From positions 1 to 64,000 of the forward strand of contig BPHZ01000004.1 in the NCBI GenBank assembly GCA_026003835.1: DNA of 64,000 nucleotides. Reading direction: 5' to 3'. Numbering within the stretch: the stretch's first letter is position 1; the number at the start of each line of letters is the position of its first letter. Positions 51,205 through 61,012 of this stretch are shown here, in pieces. Both the position numbers and the translations under genes were made by a program. The DNA is from Herpetosiphonaceae bacterium (GTDB lineage: Bacteria; Chloroflexota; Chloroflexia; Chloroflexales; Herpetosiphonaceae). The notes beneath the pieces were generated by a model, which made no database searches, was not told where the DNA came from, and saw only the letters and a list, made by a program, of their open reading frames with translations.

Positions 51205-52449
51205 TTAGGAGCCCTCCTGCTCCCGCCGCCTAGCGCGGTTGGCGGCGCGAATAGCCTCAAGGCGTGCGCGCTTCTCATCTGGCATATCTTTGTCCGGCTC
51301 CGCCGCAGGCACAGCTCCATCCTGCACGGGCGCCGGCTCCGCAGCGCTCTGCACAGGAGCATCCGCCGCAGCTGGTCCTTCACCCTCACGCCTGGCGCGG
51401 TTGGCAGCACGAATGGCCTCAAGGCGTGCGCGCTTGTCGGAGGGCATATCCTCGCCCGGCCCGGTGGACGGGGCAGCACCGCCAAGCCCTGGCGCCGCTC
51501 CAGGTCCAGCGGCACCCTGGGGCGGTGCACTGGAGAGGACCGGTTCCTCGGCGAGTTGAACCTGCTGTTCATGGTGCGAGGGAGCGCCTGCGGCAGCGCC
51601 GCGCCTGGCGCGGTTAGCAGCACGGATCGCCTCCAAACGCGCGACCTTCTCCGGGGGCATATTCTTACCGATAGCCGCCACAGGCTTGGCGGGCGCCGCT
51701 GAGGGAGCAGCTTGCGCCCCCGGCGCAGCCCCTGGCGCAACCTTCGCCGCGGGCGTCTTCGCCGCAACCTTACCGAGCGCCTGCGGCGCGACGCCGATCG
51801 TGCCAGGTCGCCGCTTGATATTATTCTGCAGCTTCTTCAAGGCCGTATCGCGCACTTCTGCCCACAGGTTTGGCGCAATCGTTGCGTAGTAGGAGACTGG
51901 CCGGTTCAACGCCTCCTTATGGACATCCATCGCTAGATGGTTAGGCGTCGACAGTTCAAAGTAATGATCCATCTTGATCGCATCGAAGGGACAGACCTCC
52001 GCGCAGTAGCCGCAAGACATACAGGAGTCATACTCGATGATAAACTCGGCGGCCGCCGGCACCGGCTTGCCTGTCTCAGGGTTCTTCGCCTGAGTGATGT
52101 GAATCACCTGGGGCGGGCAGACGCGCTCGCACTGGAAACACGAGGTACACAGCTCGTGGCCCGTCTCGTCATCGTAGAGCAGAACAGGCATGTTGCGGTA
52201 GGTCTCCGGGAGGGCCAACACCTCCTCGGGATACTCGACGGTGAACATGCCTGAGATCTCATCGCGGCTGTCATTGCGTTTCAGCAGCGCATCGGCAAAA
52301 TGTTTGATCACGACCGCCATGCCCTTGGCAAGCCCCTGACCCATGTGTGGCTTGTTCGAGCGGCGCTGGACGACGACAACGCCGCCCCGTCCGGCCCTGA
52401 TCTGCCCGGCAGCCGACGTCGTGGTTTTCTCAGCAGTTGTCGTGGTCAT
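51205..52449 (-). CDS. nuoI: NADH-quinone oxidoreductase subunit I with long repetitive C-terminal extension
   Basis: The 414-residue product contains the 2x[4Fe-4S] ferredoxin domain of Nuo[19 protein letters not shown] and [18 protein letters not shown] at about residues 105-165. NuoI is normally 150-200 residues. Here about 220 residues are added, Ala/Pro/Gln-rich, with three copies of a basic helical phrase [13 protein letters not shown], each preceded by a short acidic-Met-Pro segment (MPPEKVA, MPSDKRA, MPDEKRA). The tail should sit at the cytoplasmic surface, near where NADH-oxidising subunits would dock, and might recruit an electron donor. nuoI overlaps the nuoD stop by four bases. 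Confidence 0.9.
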   Translation of the reverse strand: MTTTTAEKTTTSAAGQIRAGRGGVVVVQRRSNKPHMGQGLAKGMAVVIKHFADALLKRNDSRDEISGMFTVEYPEEVLALPETYRNMPVLLYDDETGHELCTSCFQCERVCPPQVIHITQAKNPETGKPVPAAAEFIIEYDSCMSCGYCAEVCPFDAIKMDHYFELSTPNHLAMDVHKEALNRPVSYYATIAPNLWAEVRDTALKKLQNNIKRRPGTIGVAPQALGKVAAKTPAAKVAPGAAPGAQAAPSAAPAKPVAAIGKNMPPEKVARLEAIRAANRARRGAAAGAPSHHEQQVQLAEEPVLSSAPPQGAAGPGAAPGLGGAAPSTGPGEDMPSDKRARLEAIRAANRARREGEGPAAADAPVQSAAEPAPVQDGAVPAAEPDKDMPDEKRARLEAIRAANRARRREQEGS

Positions 52450-53582
52450 CGGTCCACCTCTCCCATCACGATGTCAATACTGCCCAGGATCACCACCAGG
52501 TCAGCCACCTTGTGCCCCCTGGCCAGATCGCTCAACGCCGTCAGGTTGATGAACGAAGGGGCGCGAATCTTGTAGCGATAGGGGCGGCCACTGCCATCGC
52601 TGACCAGATAGAAGCCAAGCTCGCCCTTCGGCGTTTCGACTCGGGCATAGGCTTCGCCGGCGGGAGGCCTGATGCTCTGCTGTTTAACTTTTGGATTGAG
52701 GTGGCCGCCGCTGGCATCGGGCAGCTGCTGTACCGCTTGCTCAAGGATACGCAGCGACTGGCGCATTTCCTCGACGCGCACCAGGTAGCGGTCGTAGATA
52801 TCGCCGACGCTGCCGACGACCACATCAAAACCAAAGCGATCATAAACGCTGTAGGGCTCGGCGCGCCGCACATCGTAGGGGATACCAGAGCCGCGCAGCA
52901 GCGGGCCGGTAACGCTGTAGTCCAGCGCCACCGCCTTTGGCAAGATCCCAACGTTGCGAGCGCGGGAGAGCAAAATTTCATTCTCGCTCAACAAACGCTC
53001 GAACTCATCGAAGAAGGCCGGCAAGCCCACCATCAGCTTCTTCAGCTCGCCAAGCCACTCGTCGTCGATATCACGCGCAACGCCGCCAAAGCGCATATAG
53101 CTGCACATCATGCGGGCGCCGGAGGCCGCCTCGAACAGGTCAAGGATCTTCTCGCGCTCGCGGAAGCCATAGAGCAGCGGCGTACCCATAGCGCCCATAT
53201 CGTTGAGCATAAAGCCCAGCGCAGTGGCATGGTTCTGAATGCGCGAGAGCTCCGCCATAATGACGCGGATATACTCGGCGCGCTCAGGCACCTCGATCCC
53301 GGCCAACTTCTCCACGGCCATGCAGTAGCCCTGGTTGTTCGGCATCGAGTTGAAGTAATCGAGCCGGTCGGTAAAGGGAATAATCTGCAGATAACTGCTT
53401 ACCTCGCCGAGCTGTTCGTGGTTGCGGTGAAGATAGCCGAAGACCGGCTCAAGCCCAAGGATCGTCTCGCCGTCGATTCGTGTAATCATCCGGAAGACGC
53501 CATGGGTCGAGGGGTGCTGCGGCCCGATATTGATCTGCAGCTCTTCGGTTTTAATGGTGCCTGTAAAGGTGCCTGCTATCAT
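52446..53582 (-). CDS. nuoD: NADH-quinone oxidoreductase subunit D (49 kDa)
   Basis: The 378-residue product forms the quinone site together with Nuo[21 protein letters not shown] near the start, [40 protein letters not shown], then [20 protein letters not shown] are conserved family blocks, and the usual C-terminus [10 protein letters not shown] is present ([12 protein letters not shown]). The quinone-site histidine in PSTHG is present. It is complete and of usual length, five bases downstream of nuoC. Confidence 0.95.
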   Translation of the reverse strand: MIAGTFTGTIKTEELQINIGPQHPSTHGVFRMITRIDGETILGLEPVFGYLHRNHEQLGEVSSYLQIIPFTDRLDYFNSMPNNQGYCMAVEKLAGIEVPERAEYIRVIMAELSRIQNHATALGFMLNDMGAMGTPLLYGFREREKILDLFEAASGARMMCSYMRFGGVARDIDDEWLGELKKLMVGLPAFFDEFERLLSENEILLSRARNVGILPKAVALDYSVTGPLLRGSGIPYDVRRAEPYSVYDRFGFDVVVGSVGDIYDRYLVRVEEMRQSLRILEQAVQQLPDASGGHLNPKVKQQSIRPPAGEAYARVETPKGELGFYLVSDGSGRPYRYKIRAPSFINLTALSDLARGHKVADLVVILGSIDIVMGEVDR

Positions 53583-53587
53583 CGCCG

Positions 53588-54121
53588 CTACTCCTCGCCA
53601 CCAGTAACGTGCGTATATTTATCACCCGTCTTGGGGAAATCCTTACGCATCGGGTAGCCTTCAAACTCATCCCACAGGTAGACGCGGCGCAGGAACGGGT
53701 GGCCGGGGAAGTGGACCCCGAAGAGATCGTAGGCCTCACGCTCCTGCAAGTTGGCGCCCGGCCAAAAGGGCGTAATGGAGGGAATGACTGCGTTATCGCG
53801 CGGGACGCGCACGCGCACGATCTGCGGACCGCCACCCTCGGGATGGTAAAAGAAGTAGACGACCTCGATCAGCCCTTCCCGCAGGTAGTCTACAGCCGTA
53901 ATATGTGAGAGGTAGCTATAGCCGAGCTGATCGCGGAGATAGCGGGCCACATCAGGGAGCCGTTCGGCGACCACCACAGCATCGTGCTCTTGCAGCACCG
54001 GGTGATTCTCCTCCTCCCCATGCGCTTCCGCTGCTTGCGGCGGGGAATGCGGCGCTGCAAGCGCACCGGGCAAGTCGCGCTCCAACAGCTCGCGGAGCTC
54101 GCCACTATTCAGCCTTGCCAT
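53588..54121 (-). CDS. nuoC: NADH-quinone oxidoreductase subunit C (30 kDa)
   Basis: The 177-residue product is the accessory subunit that binds NuoD. Conserved are [40 protein letters not shown], then [40 protein letters not shown]. An acidic, His/Glu-rich insertion ([13 protein letters not shown]) lies near residue 35. The start overlaps the nuoB stop by 17 bases. Confidence 0.94.
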   Translation of the reverse strand: MARLNSGELRELLERDLPGALAAPHSPPQAAEAHGEEENHPVLQEHDAVVVAERLPDVARYLRDQLGYSYLSHITAVDYLREGLIEVVYFFYHPEGGGPQIVRVRVPRDNAVIPSITPFWPGANLQEREAYDLFGVHFPGHPFLRRVYLWDEFEGYPMRKDFPKTGDKYTHVTGGEE

Positions 54122-54848
54122 GGCCGAAGACCTCCTCCACAGCCGCCTGCATCAGCGGCTTGGGCACATTTCCCTCAAGGACCTGCGGGTTGCTCGTGCG
54201 CTCGCCGCTGCCGCCGAGCGCGGGGCTGACATAGGGAGCCATGCGCGGGATGCCGCCTACCGGGTCGGCAGTGCCCTCAATGCCCTCGACCTCCAGGCCG
54301 TGCTTGCCAAAGATCGGCACGGGAAAGTCGCGGGCTTCACGATCACCATACCAGCGCACTTCGCGGATTGCCTGGTTATCGATCTGCTGCTGCAAGGTGA
54401 TCAGCGCGTGGAGCAGCGCCTCGGGTCGTGGCGGGCAGCCGGGAACATACACATCGACCGGGATATACAGGTCGACGCCGCGGACGACGTTATAGCCGTC
54501 GCGGAAAGGGCCGCCGGAGGTGGCGCAGGCTCCCATTGAAATCACATAACGCGGCTCCGGCATCTGGTTATAGAGCCGAACGACCTGCGGCACCATCTTC
54601 TTGGTCACCGTCCCCGCGACGATCATCAGATCCGCCTGGCGGGGAGAGGCACGGAACAGTTCAGCGCCAAAGCGAGCGATATCGTAGCGCGACGAGGCAG
54701 CAGCCATCATCTCTATCGCGCAGCAGGCCAGGCCAAAAGCCATCGGCCAGATCGCCGACTTGCGTCCCCAGTTGTAGAAGCGGTTGAGCTGGGTAAACAG
54801 GACGCCCTGTTTCTCTAGCGCGAGTTGGGTCTCCCGATCATCTGGCAT
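54105..54848 (-). CDS. nuoB: NADH-quinone oxidoreductase subunit B
   Basis: The 247-residue product carries the N2 [4Fe-4S] cluster: [22 protein letters not shown] and [17 protein letters not shown] hold the four cysteines. ATG 54848 has AGGAGG nine bases upstream and is preferred to the longer frame from 54881. The C-terminal 70 residues, beyond the usual core of about 160-180, are a polar extension ending [11 protein letters not shown]. Confidence 0.95.
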   Translation of the reverse strand: MPDDRETQLALEKQGVLFTQLNRFYNWGRKSAIWPMAFGLACCAIEMMAAASSRYDIARFGAELFRASPRQADLMIVAGTVTKKMVPQVVRLYNQMPEPRYVISMGACATSGGPFRDGYNVVRGVDLYIPVDVYVPGCPPRPEALLHALITLQQQIDNQAIREVRWYGDREARDFPVPIFGKHGLEVEGIEGTADPVGGIPRMAPYVSPALGGSGERTSNPQVLEGNVPKPLMQAAVEEVFGHGKAE

Positions 54849-54908
54849 TGATCTATCCTCCTGCAGGAGTACGAGGAGCACCGCCGCTGCTCCAGGCTCG
54901 ATTCGGTC

Positions 54909-55265
54909 CTACACCCACTCAAGGGCGCCCTTCCTCCACGCGTAGGCCAGACCCCCAACCAGGATTGCCAGGAATACGGCCATCTCGACCAGGGCAAAGA
55001 GGCCAAGCTGATTGTAAGCGACGGCCCAGGGGTAGAGGAAGATGGTCTCAATATCGAAGATGACGAAAGCCAGCGCGTAGATGTAGTACTGAACCTTGAA
55101 TTGAACCCAGATATCACCGATGGCCTCAAGGCCACATTCGTAGGTCGAGAGCTTGATCGGGGTCGGTCGCTTGGGCCGAAGGAAACGGGCCAACACCAAC
55201 GGCAGAAGCGGAAAGGTGACTGCTGCGATAAAGAAGATACCGATAAACGCATACCGGGTCAACAA
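54909..55265 (-). CDS. nuoA: NADH-quinone oxidoreductase subunit A
   Basis: A TTG at 55265 (or 55262), seven bases after AAGGAG, gives a 118-residue product, the standard NuoA length; the ORF reaching 55367 has an unrelated N-terminus. It has three membrane spans and the conserved [20 protein letters not shown], then [20 protein letters not shown], including the acidic residues of the E-channel. It is the first gene of the operon, about 140 bases from a readable promoter. Confidence 0.93.
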   Translation of the reverse strand: MLTRYAFIGIFFIAAVTFPLLPLVLARFLRPKRPTPIKLSTYECGLEAIGDIWVQFKVQYYIYALAFVIFDIETIFLYPWAVAYNQLGLFALVEMAVFLAILVGGLAYAWRKGALEWV

Positions 55266-55405
55266 GGCGCTGCTCCTTCCTGCACAACGCTGCCGGGGCA
55301 GGGGCAACTGACAGGTGCCAATATCCTGTTCTCTAACGAGCCCCTTGACCCGGCAGAGAATTCTCAAAAATGGAGCGTGGGTCTACGACATTCGGCTTTG
55401 GGTGA

Positions 55406-55434
55406 AGTATATCACACAGGAAAAAGGGGCGCAA
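55406..55434 (-). promoter_or_regulatory. promoter of the nuo operon
   Basis: On the minus strand TTGCGC (55434-55429) and TATACT (55411-55406) are separated by 17 bases. It lies just beyond the end of the FHA gene at 55453 and about 140 bases before nuoA. No operator was recognised. Confidence 0.55.
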
Positions 55435-55452
55435 ACGACGCACTCTACCGCT

Positions 55453-55926
55453 CTACCGCGAAAGTTTGAGTTCAACCCGCCCGATACGAATGACATCACC
55501 ATAGCTGACGGGGGTAGGGGCGGTCACTTCAATATCATTGATAAAGCTGCCATTGGTGCTGCCGAGATCCTCGAGCCACCAACTATCGCCGCGCCACTCC
55601 AGCAGCGCGTGCTCGGTGGAAATAAAGCTGTCGTTAAGCACGATATCATTATCAGGGCGTCTGCCGATCGTATTGACAGGACCGAGGGCGAATTCTTTGC
55701 CGCCGGGCAGCCCTGTCTGGCCGGGGCTGATAATGGATAGGCGCCCGTAGGCGCTGGCAGCCGCTGCTCCGCTGCCTCCGCTGGCTGCTGCGGTGGAGCC
55801 CAGGACGCGCAGTTCACGACCGACAATACGCACGACCTGGAAGAGAAAGAAGTAGAGCAAAAAGATCATTGAGATGCGCAGCGCAAGCACCAGGAACTCC
55901 AGCGTCGCATTGGTTACCTCGCGCAT
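55453..55926 (-). CDS. membrane-anchored FHA protein (FhaB-like)
   Basis: The 157-residue product has an N-terminal hydrophobic segment (residues about 12-32) that anchors it, then an FHA domain at about 75-155. TIGRRPDNDIVLNDSFISTE, then HALLEWRGDSWWLEDLGSTN followed by GSFINDIEV is canonical: the GR arginine, the serine of ISTEH, and SxNGS/T. It begins one base after the other FHA gene ends, so both are translated from one message. Pairs of this kind act in phosphothreonine signalling of cell division in Actinobacteria and Chloroflexota. Confidence 0.88.
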   Translation of the reverse strand: MREVTNATLEFLVLALRISMIFLLYFFLFQVVRIVGRELRVLGSTAAASGGSGAAAASAYGRLSIISPGQTGLPGGKEFALGPVNTIGRRPDNDIVLNDSFISTEHALLEWRGDSWWLEDLGSTNGSFINDIEVTAPTPVSYGDVIRIGRVELKLSR

Positions 55927-56655
55927 TTAGCCCTCCCGGAAAAGAAGCTCCAGGCCGCCCAGCGAAAGAACATCGCCGCTGCGCAGCGGCTGCTCCATAA
56001 TGGGCTCGCCATTGATAAACGTCCCGTTGGTACTACCGAGATCGGTAACCCAGAAGCGGCGGGCCTTATAGTGAATTTGAGCGTGGTGCCGTGAGACGCG
56101 GCTGTCTTCCAGAATAATCTCATTATTCAGAGCGCGCCCCAGCGTCACCTGCGTGCTCTCCAGCGGGATCATATGCTCGCCCTGGTCGGTCTGCAAGATC
56201 AGGTAGGCTCGCGGCTGCGGGCGCTGGCGGGCAGCCGGCCCTCCATCGACTGAGATCACCTGCGTTGTGCCGCCGAGATCAGGCCCCACCTCCTGCAGCT
56301 CGGCCACAACCTGGATATGGCGTTTGCTGACGCCGGGGTCGGAGAGCATGTCAACCCGTGGGTACTCGACCATGCTGAAACTGCGCTCCCTGGCAAGATC
56401 GATAAGATAGGTCGCCATCTCCCGCTCCAGGCTGGCTTTATACGGCTGAAACGCGGCGAAATCCTCGGGGTGAAGGTAAACGCGATAGATATTGGGCACG
56501 AGCACGCGATCGACGCTGATCGTCTGCTGGCTCTCCATTGCCCGCTCAAGGCGCCTGGCGATCTCAGCCGGCTGGATGCGGCTGCGAAACAGGCGGGCGA
56601 CGGAACCCTCAAACATATTCTCAACAAGTTGCTCGAAGCGTGATAGCGCGCTCAC
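55927..56655 (-). CDS. DUF3662/FHA protein (FhaA-like)
   Basis: The 242-residue product starts MSALSRFEQLVENMFEGSVA, then LFRSRIQPAEIARRLERAME, the DUF3662 domain of FhaA (residues 1-115). After a linker an FHA domain occupies about 160-240, with LGRALNNEIILEDSRVSRHH, then DLGSTNGTFINGEPIMEQPL: a textbook phosphothreonine-binding set (GR, SR-H, NG). It is the upstream partner of the membrane-anchored FHA gene. Confidence 0.92.
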   Translation of the reverse strand: MSALSRFEQLVENMFEGSVARLFRSRIQPAEIARRLERAMESQQTISVDRVLVPNIYRVYLHPEDFAAFQPYKASLEREMATYLIDLARERSFSMVEYPRVDMLSDPGVSKRHIQVVAELQEVGPDLGGTTQVISVDGGPAARQRPQPRAYLILQTDQGEHMIPLESTQVTLGRALNNEIILEDSRVSRHHAQIHYKARRFWVTDLGSTNGTFINGEPIMEQPLRSGDVLSLGGLELLFREG

Positions 56656-56672
56656 GGCTGCCTCCGCGGTAG

Positions 56673-56705
56673 AGTTTCAGATTTCAAGGTTGAGTTTCAA
56701 ACTCC
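56673..56705. repeat. dispersed GTTTCAG-type repeat upstream of the FHA pair
   Basis: AGTTTCAGATTTCAAGGTTG followed by AGTTTCAAACTCC belongs to the same loosely palindromic family as the copies in the nuo gaps. The 56656-56814 gap otherwise shows no gene. Confidence 0.35.
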
Positions 56706-56814
56706 GAATTCCTTATCTCTCTACCCACTAATCTCTGCATACATTCCAGGGGCACGTATGGGGAATGCAGCCCCAGGCCCTTCGTGTAGCGCTCGTTGGA
56801 GAGCTGAGTACAAC

Positions 56815-57477
56815 CTACGATCTGACCGGGCTCCCTAGATAGATCGGCTCCAGCGATATGAGATCATCATAATCGCCGAGGCTATGGCGCAACCAGGCGA
56901 TCTCGGCCAGATAACCGGCGCGGCGCAGGTTGAGAGCCGGCGTGGCGAAGATAACGCCCTCGTCGCGTACGCGCCGGATGGCTGTGACCAGTGACTCTGA
57001 AAGGTCGCCGCAGACCAGCGCTACCTCGGGAATAGCCGCGACCAGCTCGTCGAGGGAGACATTGCGAGGTTCGCTGGTTGGCCCCCAGCGGCGCCGCAGC
57101 CGGTACTCGACGACAGCGTAGCGGTCGCGCCCCATTTTGATCACCGGGACGACGGGCCGGCCCACACGTTGATGTGGGTAGGCCAGGATCTCCAGGGAGC
57201 CGACACCTACCACCGGGAGGCCGCGTGTCACAGCCACGCCCTTGACCAGGCTCAGGCCTACGCGTAGCCCGCTCCAGCTGCCCGGCCCGAGCGCCACCGC
57301 CAGAATCTCGATCTGCTCCGGTCCGGCGCCGATATCGCGCAGCAGATCATCTATAGCAGGAAGGATCTGCTCGGAGTGGCGGCGACCAGAGCGCCAGGTC
57401 CGCTCGGCCAGCAGGCCATGCTTGCTATAGAGCGCTACGCTCGCGTCATCGGTTGAAGTATCGACTGCTAGCAGCAT
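56815..57477 (-). CDS. tsaB: tRNA threonylcarbamoyladenosine biosynthesis protein TsaB
   Basis: The 220-residue product has the ASKHA fold of TsaB: LLAVDTSTDDASVALYSKHG at the start, RHSEQILPAIDDLLRDIGAG, then LAVALGPGSWSGLRVGLSLV, KGVAVTRGLPVVGVGSLEIL. It scaffolds the TsaD/TsaE complex that makes t6A37 in ANN-decoding tRNAs. The gene is complete and lies 21 bases after tsaE, its complex partner. Confidence 0.93.
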   Translation of the reverse strand: MLLAVDTSTDDASVALYSKHGLLAERTWRSGRRHSEQILPAIDDLLRDIGAGPEQIEILAVALGPGSWSGLRVGLSLVKGVAVTRGLPVVGVGSLEILAYPHQRVGRPVVPVIKMGRDRYAVVEYRLRRRWGPTSEPRNVSLDELVAAIPEVALVCGDLSESLVTAIRRVRDEGVIFATPALNLRRAGYLAEIAWLRHSLGDYDDLISLEPIYLGSPVRS

Positions 57478-57498
57478 GACGACAGGTATCCCGGCGTA

Positions 57499-58038
57499 TC
57501 AGCGCCTGCCTGGCCAGGAGAAAGCTCTACCTTTCAACTGGGCCAGGACCTCCTCATAGCGGCGGCCACGGGGCTCCATGCGGATGACGCGCTTGGTCTC
57601 GCTCAGGTGATCGAGAGTGATCTCAAGGCGCTCGGCGGGCAGCAGCTCCTGCGCGCGCTCGGCCCATTCGATCAGGCACAGGCTATGGCCTTCCCAGCAC
57701 TCCTCCAGACCAATGGACTCAAAATCGGCCGATCCACTCTCAAGGCGATAGAGATCAACGTGGAGGACAGGAAAGCCGCCACGATCGGCTGCGGCCTGGT
57801 ACTCATTGATCAGTACAAAGCTTGGACTGGTCACATCCTCCTCTGCCACGCCCAAGCCACGGCCAATGCCCTTGATCAGGTGCGTCTTGCCGGCGCCAAA
57901 CGGCCCATGCAGCACCACCAGATCCCCGGGGCGCAGCAGCGCACCCAGCCGCTCACCGATACGGACGGTCTGCGCTGGGCTGTGGCTGATAACGTCGATG
58001 ACGAGGGGCTTTTGAACCGCTGGTAAACGATCAGTCAT
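57499..58038 (-). CDS. tsaE: tRNA threonylcarbamoyladenosine biosynthesis ATPase TsaE
   Basis: The 179-residue product from ATG 58038 has the P-loop VLHGPFGAGKTHLIKGIGRG, then TSPSFVLINEYQAA, HVDLYRLESGSADFESIGLE and CLIEWAERAQELLP, the complete TsaE pattern. It powers turnover of the t6A synthase. An earlier in-frame start (58074) has no better ribosome site. It is divergent from the amylase gene. Confidence 0.93.
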   Translation of the reverse strand: MTDRLPAVQKPLVIDVISHSPAQTVRIGERLGALLRPGDLVVLHGPFGAGKTHLIKGIGRGLGVAEEDVTSPSFVLINEYQAAADRGGFPVLHVDLYRLESGSADFESIGLEECWEGHSLCLIEWAERAQELLPAERLEITLDHLSETKRVIRMEPRGRRYEEVLAQLKGRAFSWPGRR

Positions 58039-58128
58039 AAGCTCAATTTTAACACAAGCACCATGCCAGGGCAACCGCAGGCTGCCGGCGGCTCGGTATA
58101 AAGGTTACAAATAAGTTAGTTTTCCCTC

Positions 58129-58157
58129 TTGACAAAGTTTAAAGCAAAATATATACT
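58129..58157 (+). promoter_or_regulatory. consensus promoter of the amylase gene
   Basis: TTGACA (58129-58134) and TATACT (58152-58157) are separated by exactly 17 bases. The leader to the start codon is about 150 bases and contains a possible hairpin GGTGCATC-TTTC-GGGTGCAGG near 58231-58250, plus AAGGAGG five bases before ATG 58313. The leader was not recognised as a known riboswitch. Confidence 0.75.
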
Positions 58158-58312
58158 CATCTCATAGTACATTAATCCCCCTGTCTATTCAGTACCTCAA
58201 GGTGTCGGACAACCAGACTGCGTAAAACTGGTGCATCTTTCGGGTGCAGGCTTTTCTGACGGTCTAAAGTATCGAAGGCGATAATTGACCAGGCGGTACC
58301 AAGGAGGATAAT

Positions 58313-60997
58313 ATGGTTCGCTCAGCCGGCCCCAGGCGGTCTCACACCGCGCTATTGTTCGCCATCCTTACATTCATGCTCGTTCTGGGCCCGCTCTTCA
58401 GGGTGCAGCGCGCCTATGCTGCCAGCGCCGATTGTAACATCCACTGGTCCGAGGTACTCCACGACACCTTCGACCGCAATTACCGCTCGATCGTCGGGGC
58501 CACCACCCCAAATAACACGATCAGGCTCCGGCTGCGTGTCGCCCAGAGCGATATCACCGGCGCGCGGGTACGTGTCTGGAACGATCGCACCAATACCGAA
58601 ACCTACTACGCCATGGCCTGGGATGGCGGCTTTGATACGTCATCCACCTACGACTGGTGGTACGCCGACATCCCCACAGGCAGCCAGCCGACGATCCTCT
58701 ACTACTTCTTTGAGATCAACGATGCTCCAGGCTGGTGCAGCGCCGATCAAGACTTCTATATCGACGACGATGTGAAGTTCTACGGCGGCGGACGCGGCGC
58801 CATGAGCGATGGCTACAACGACTCAAAGAGCTTCCAGATCACAGTCTACGATCCAAACTTTAGCGTGCCATCCTGGATGCAGCGCGGCGTCGTCTATCAG
58901 ATCTTTCCCGATCGCTTCCGCGACGGCAACAGCGCCAACAACCCTCCTGCCGGGCGCTTCTCCTACAACCGTCCGGGCGGCGCTATCGTGCGCTCAAACC
59001 AGAGCAACTGGAACTATACTGTCTGCGACCCGCGCGGCACCTACTCGCCGTCCTGCTCCGGCTATTACGGCGATAACTTCTACGGCGGCGATCTCAAAGG
59101 CATCACCGATAAAATCAACCAGGGCTACTTCGATAATCTGGGCGTGACTGTGCTCTATCTCAATCCAATCTTCCGCGCGCCCTCCAACCATAAGTATGAC
59201 ACCGCCGATTACATGGTGATCGACCCCGACTTCGGCACGTTGACCGATTTTCAAAACCTGGTCACAGCCGCCAATAACCATGGCATCAAGATCATCCTGG
59301 ATGGTGTTTTTAACCATACCTCCTCGGACAGCAAGTACTTCGACCGCTACAGCCGCTACGATTCCTCCGGCAACCTCACCAGCTCGGGCGTCGGCAGCGA
59401 CGACAACAGCGGCGCCTGCGAGTCCGGCAGCTCTTCTTTCTCCTCATGGTTCTACTTCCCTGATATCGGCACCCCCGGCCGCGACGACGGCGCCCTGGCC
59501 TACTGCTACAATGGCTCCGGCAACTCCGCTCAGACCTACGAGGCCTGGTACGGCTACTCCTCACTGCCGAAGCTCAAGGCGAACTCGACAGCAGTGCGCC
59601 AGCTGATCTGGTCGAATGGCCTCAGCTCAGTCGGCCCCTACTGGACGCAGAAGGGCGCCTGGGGCTGGCGCTTCGACGTCGGCGGCGATGTCGATCCCGG
59701 CCTGACCCACGATCCATCCAACGATTACTGGGAGGGGTTCCGCGCCGCCGTGCGCAACAGCAGCGTTACGGGGAAGAGTGATGTGCTGATGCTCGGCGAG
59801 GAGTGGGGCGATGCCTCAGCCTGGCTGCTGGGCAACGAGTGGGACAGCGTAATGAACTATCGTTTCCGCTCGGCGCTGCTCGGCTGGTTCTTCACCGGCT
59901 GCTCAGGCAACGGCTGCTCAGGTGGCACCACCTTCTACGATAACGATAGCAACGATGGAAGCTACAGCGGGGCGATCAGCTATCTCAGCCCGTCGCAATT
60001 CAACGCGCGCCTGCTCTCAATCTGGGAGGATTATCCGCCGATGGCCTTCAAGGCCATGATGAACCTGGCAGGCTCCCACGATACCAATCGCGTACGCTTC
60101 CTGCTCAAAAAGATCAACGGCGATAACGACAGCACCGCCGCCCAGCGTATGAAGGAGTGGTATATCTTTGCCTACACCTACGCCGGCGCGCCGACCATCT
60201 ACTATGGCGATGAGATGGGGCTGAACCACGATGGTGTCTACTATAACGGCAAATGGGAGGACGATCCCTACAACCGGCTGCCCTTCCCCTGGCCGGATGC
60301 CAGCGGCAGCTCCTACGTGCCGGATACGACCAACGTGCTGCCGCATATGCGCAAGATGGCGAGCATTCGCCTCAGCTATCGCGCGCTGCAGGACGGCGAT
60401 GTGCAGCACGGCCTGATCATCGACGATGCCAAGAAGGTGTATGGCTTTGCGCGCACCTGGAGCAACGGCAGCACCAGCCAGACGGCGCTGATCGCGCTCA
60501 ATCGCAGCAACTCAGCGCAGACGGTGACCTTCAGCGGTCTCAACGCCGCGCCCTATAACCTGGCCGACGGCACGACGCTGACCGATGCACTCAACGGCGG
60601 TACCTACAAGGTATCCGGAGGCGCTGTTACGATCACAGTCAACAGCAACTGGGGCGTGGTGCTGATCGACCGCACCAAGGCGAACGCGCCTGCGAAGCCG
60701 AGTGGCCTGAGCAAATCCACATCCGGATCGAATGTGATCATCAGCTGGAACCCGGTGGTTAAGGATACGGGCGGCGAGCGCGAGCTGGCGATCCGCTATG
60801 AAATCTTCCGCGGCACCAGCTCCAGCTTCACACCATCGTCCAGCAACCGTATCGCGACAGTCTATCCGCCGGACTTCGGCGGCACCAGCACGGGCAAGAT
60901 TACCTATACCGACGTCGGTGCGGCCGGCAAGGGCTACTACTACAAAGTTCGCGCCTTCAATGCCGTCAACAAGTACGCGACAAGCTCAGGCTTCTAG
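58313..60997 (+). CDS. secreted alpha-amylase family (GH13) enzyme with C-terminal Fn3 domain
   Basis: The 894-residue product has a signal peptide (LLFAILTFMLVLGPLF, likely cut after AYA), an N-terminal beta-sandwich domain of the neopullulanase type (about 40-180), and the GH13 barrel. The four conserved regions are visible: I DGVFNHT, II GWRFDVGGD with nucleophile Asp-455, III LMLGEEWGDAS with acid/base Glu at about 496, and IV LAGSHDTNR with Asp-590. A glucan-enzyme C-domain follows, and a fibronectin type III domain ends the protein (about 790-890, PAKPSGLSKSTSGSNVIISW). It should degrade starch, pullulan or glycogen outside the cell. The gene has its own strong promoter, which fits a highly expressed extracellular enzyme. 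Confidence 0.93.
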   Translation: MVRSAGPRRSHTALLFAILTFMLVLGPLFRVQRAYAASADCNIHWSEVLHDTFDRNYRSIVGATTPNNTIRLRLRVAQSDITGARVRVWNDRTNTETYYAMAWDGGFDTSSTYDWWYADIPTGSQPTILYYFFEINDAPGWCSADQDFYIDDDVKFYGGGRGAMSDGYNDSKSFQITVYDPNFSVPSWMQRGVVYQIFPDRFRDGNSANNPPAGRFSYNRPGGAIVRSNQSNWNYTVCDPRGTYSPSCSGYYGDNFYGGDLKGITDKINQGYFDNLGVTVLYLNPIFRAPSNHKYDTADYMVIDPDFGTLTDFQNLVTAANNHGIKIILDGVFNHTSSDSKYFDRYSRYDSSGNLTSSGVGSDDNSGACESGSSSFSSWFYFPDIGTPGRDDGALAYCYNGSGNSAQTYEAWYGYSSLPKLKANSTAVRQLIWSNGLSSVGPYWTQKGAWGWRFDVGGDVDPGLTHDPSNDYWEGFRAAVRNSSVTGKSDVLMLGEEWGDASAWLLGNEWDSVMNYRFRSALLGWFFTGCSGNGCSGGTTFYDNDSNDGSYSGAISYLSPSQFNARLLSIWEDYPPMAFKAMMNLAGSHDTNRVRFLLKKINGDNDSTAAQRMKEWYIFAYTYAGAPTIYYGDEMGLNHDGVYYNGKWEDDPYNRLPFPWPDASGSSYVPDTTNVLPHMRKMASIRLSYRALQDGDVQHGLIIDDAKKVYGFARTWSNGSTSQTALIALNRSNSAQTVTFSGLNAAPYNLADGTTLTDALNGGTYKVSGGAVTITVNSNWGVVLIDRTKANAPAKPSGLSKSTSGSNVIISWNPVVKDTGGERELAIRYEIFRGTSSSFTPSSSNRIATVYPPDFGGTSTGKITYTDVGAAGKGYYYKVRAFNAVNKYATSSGF

Positions 60998-61012
60998 CGA
61001 TCGATCACAGTG

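Noticed and set aside
58158..58312. Riboswitch or cyclic-di-GMP aptamer in the amylase leader
   Set aside because: Only one short hairpin is visible; the conserved motifs of known aptamers were not found.
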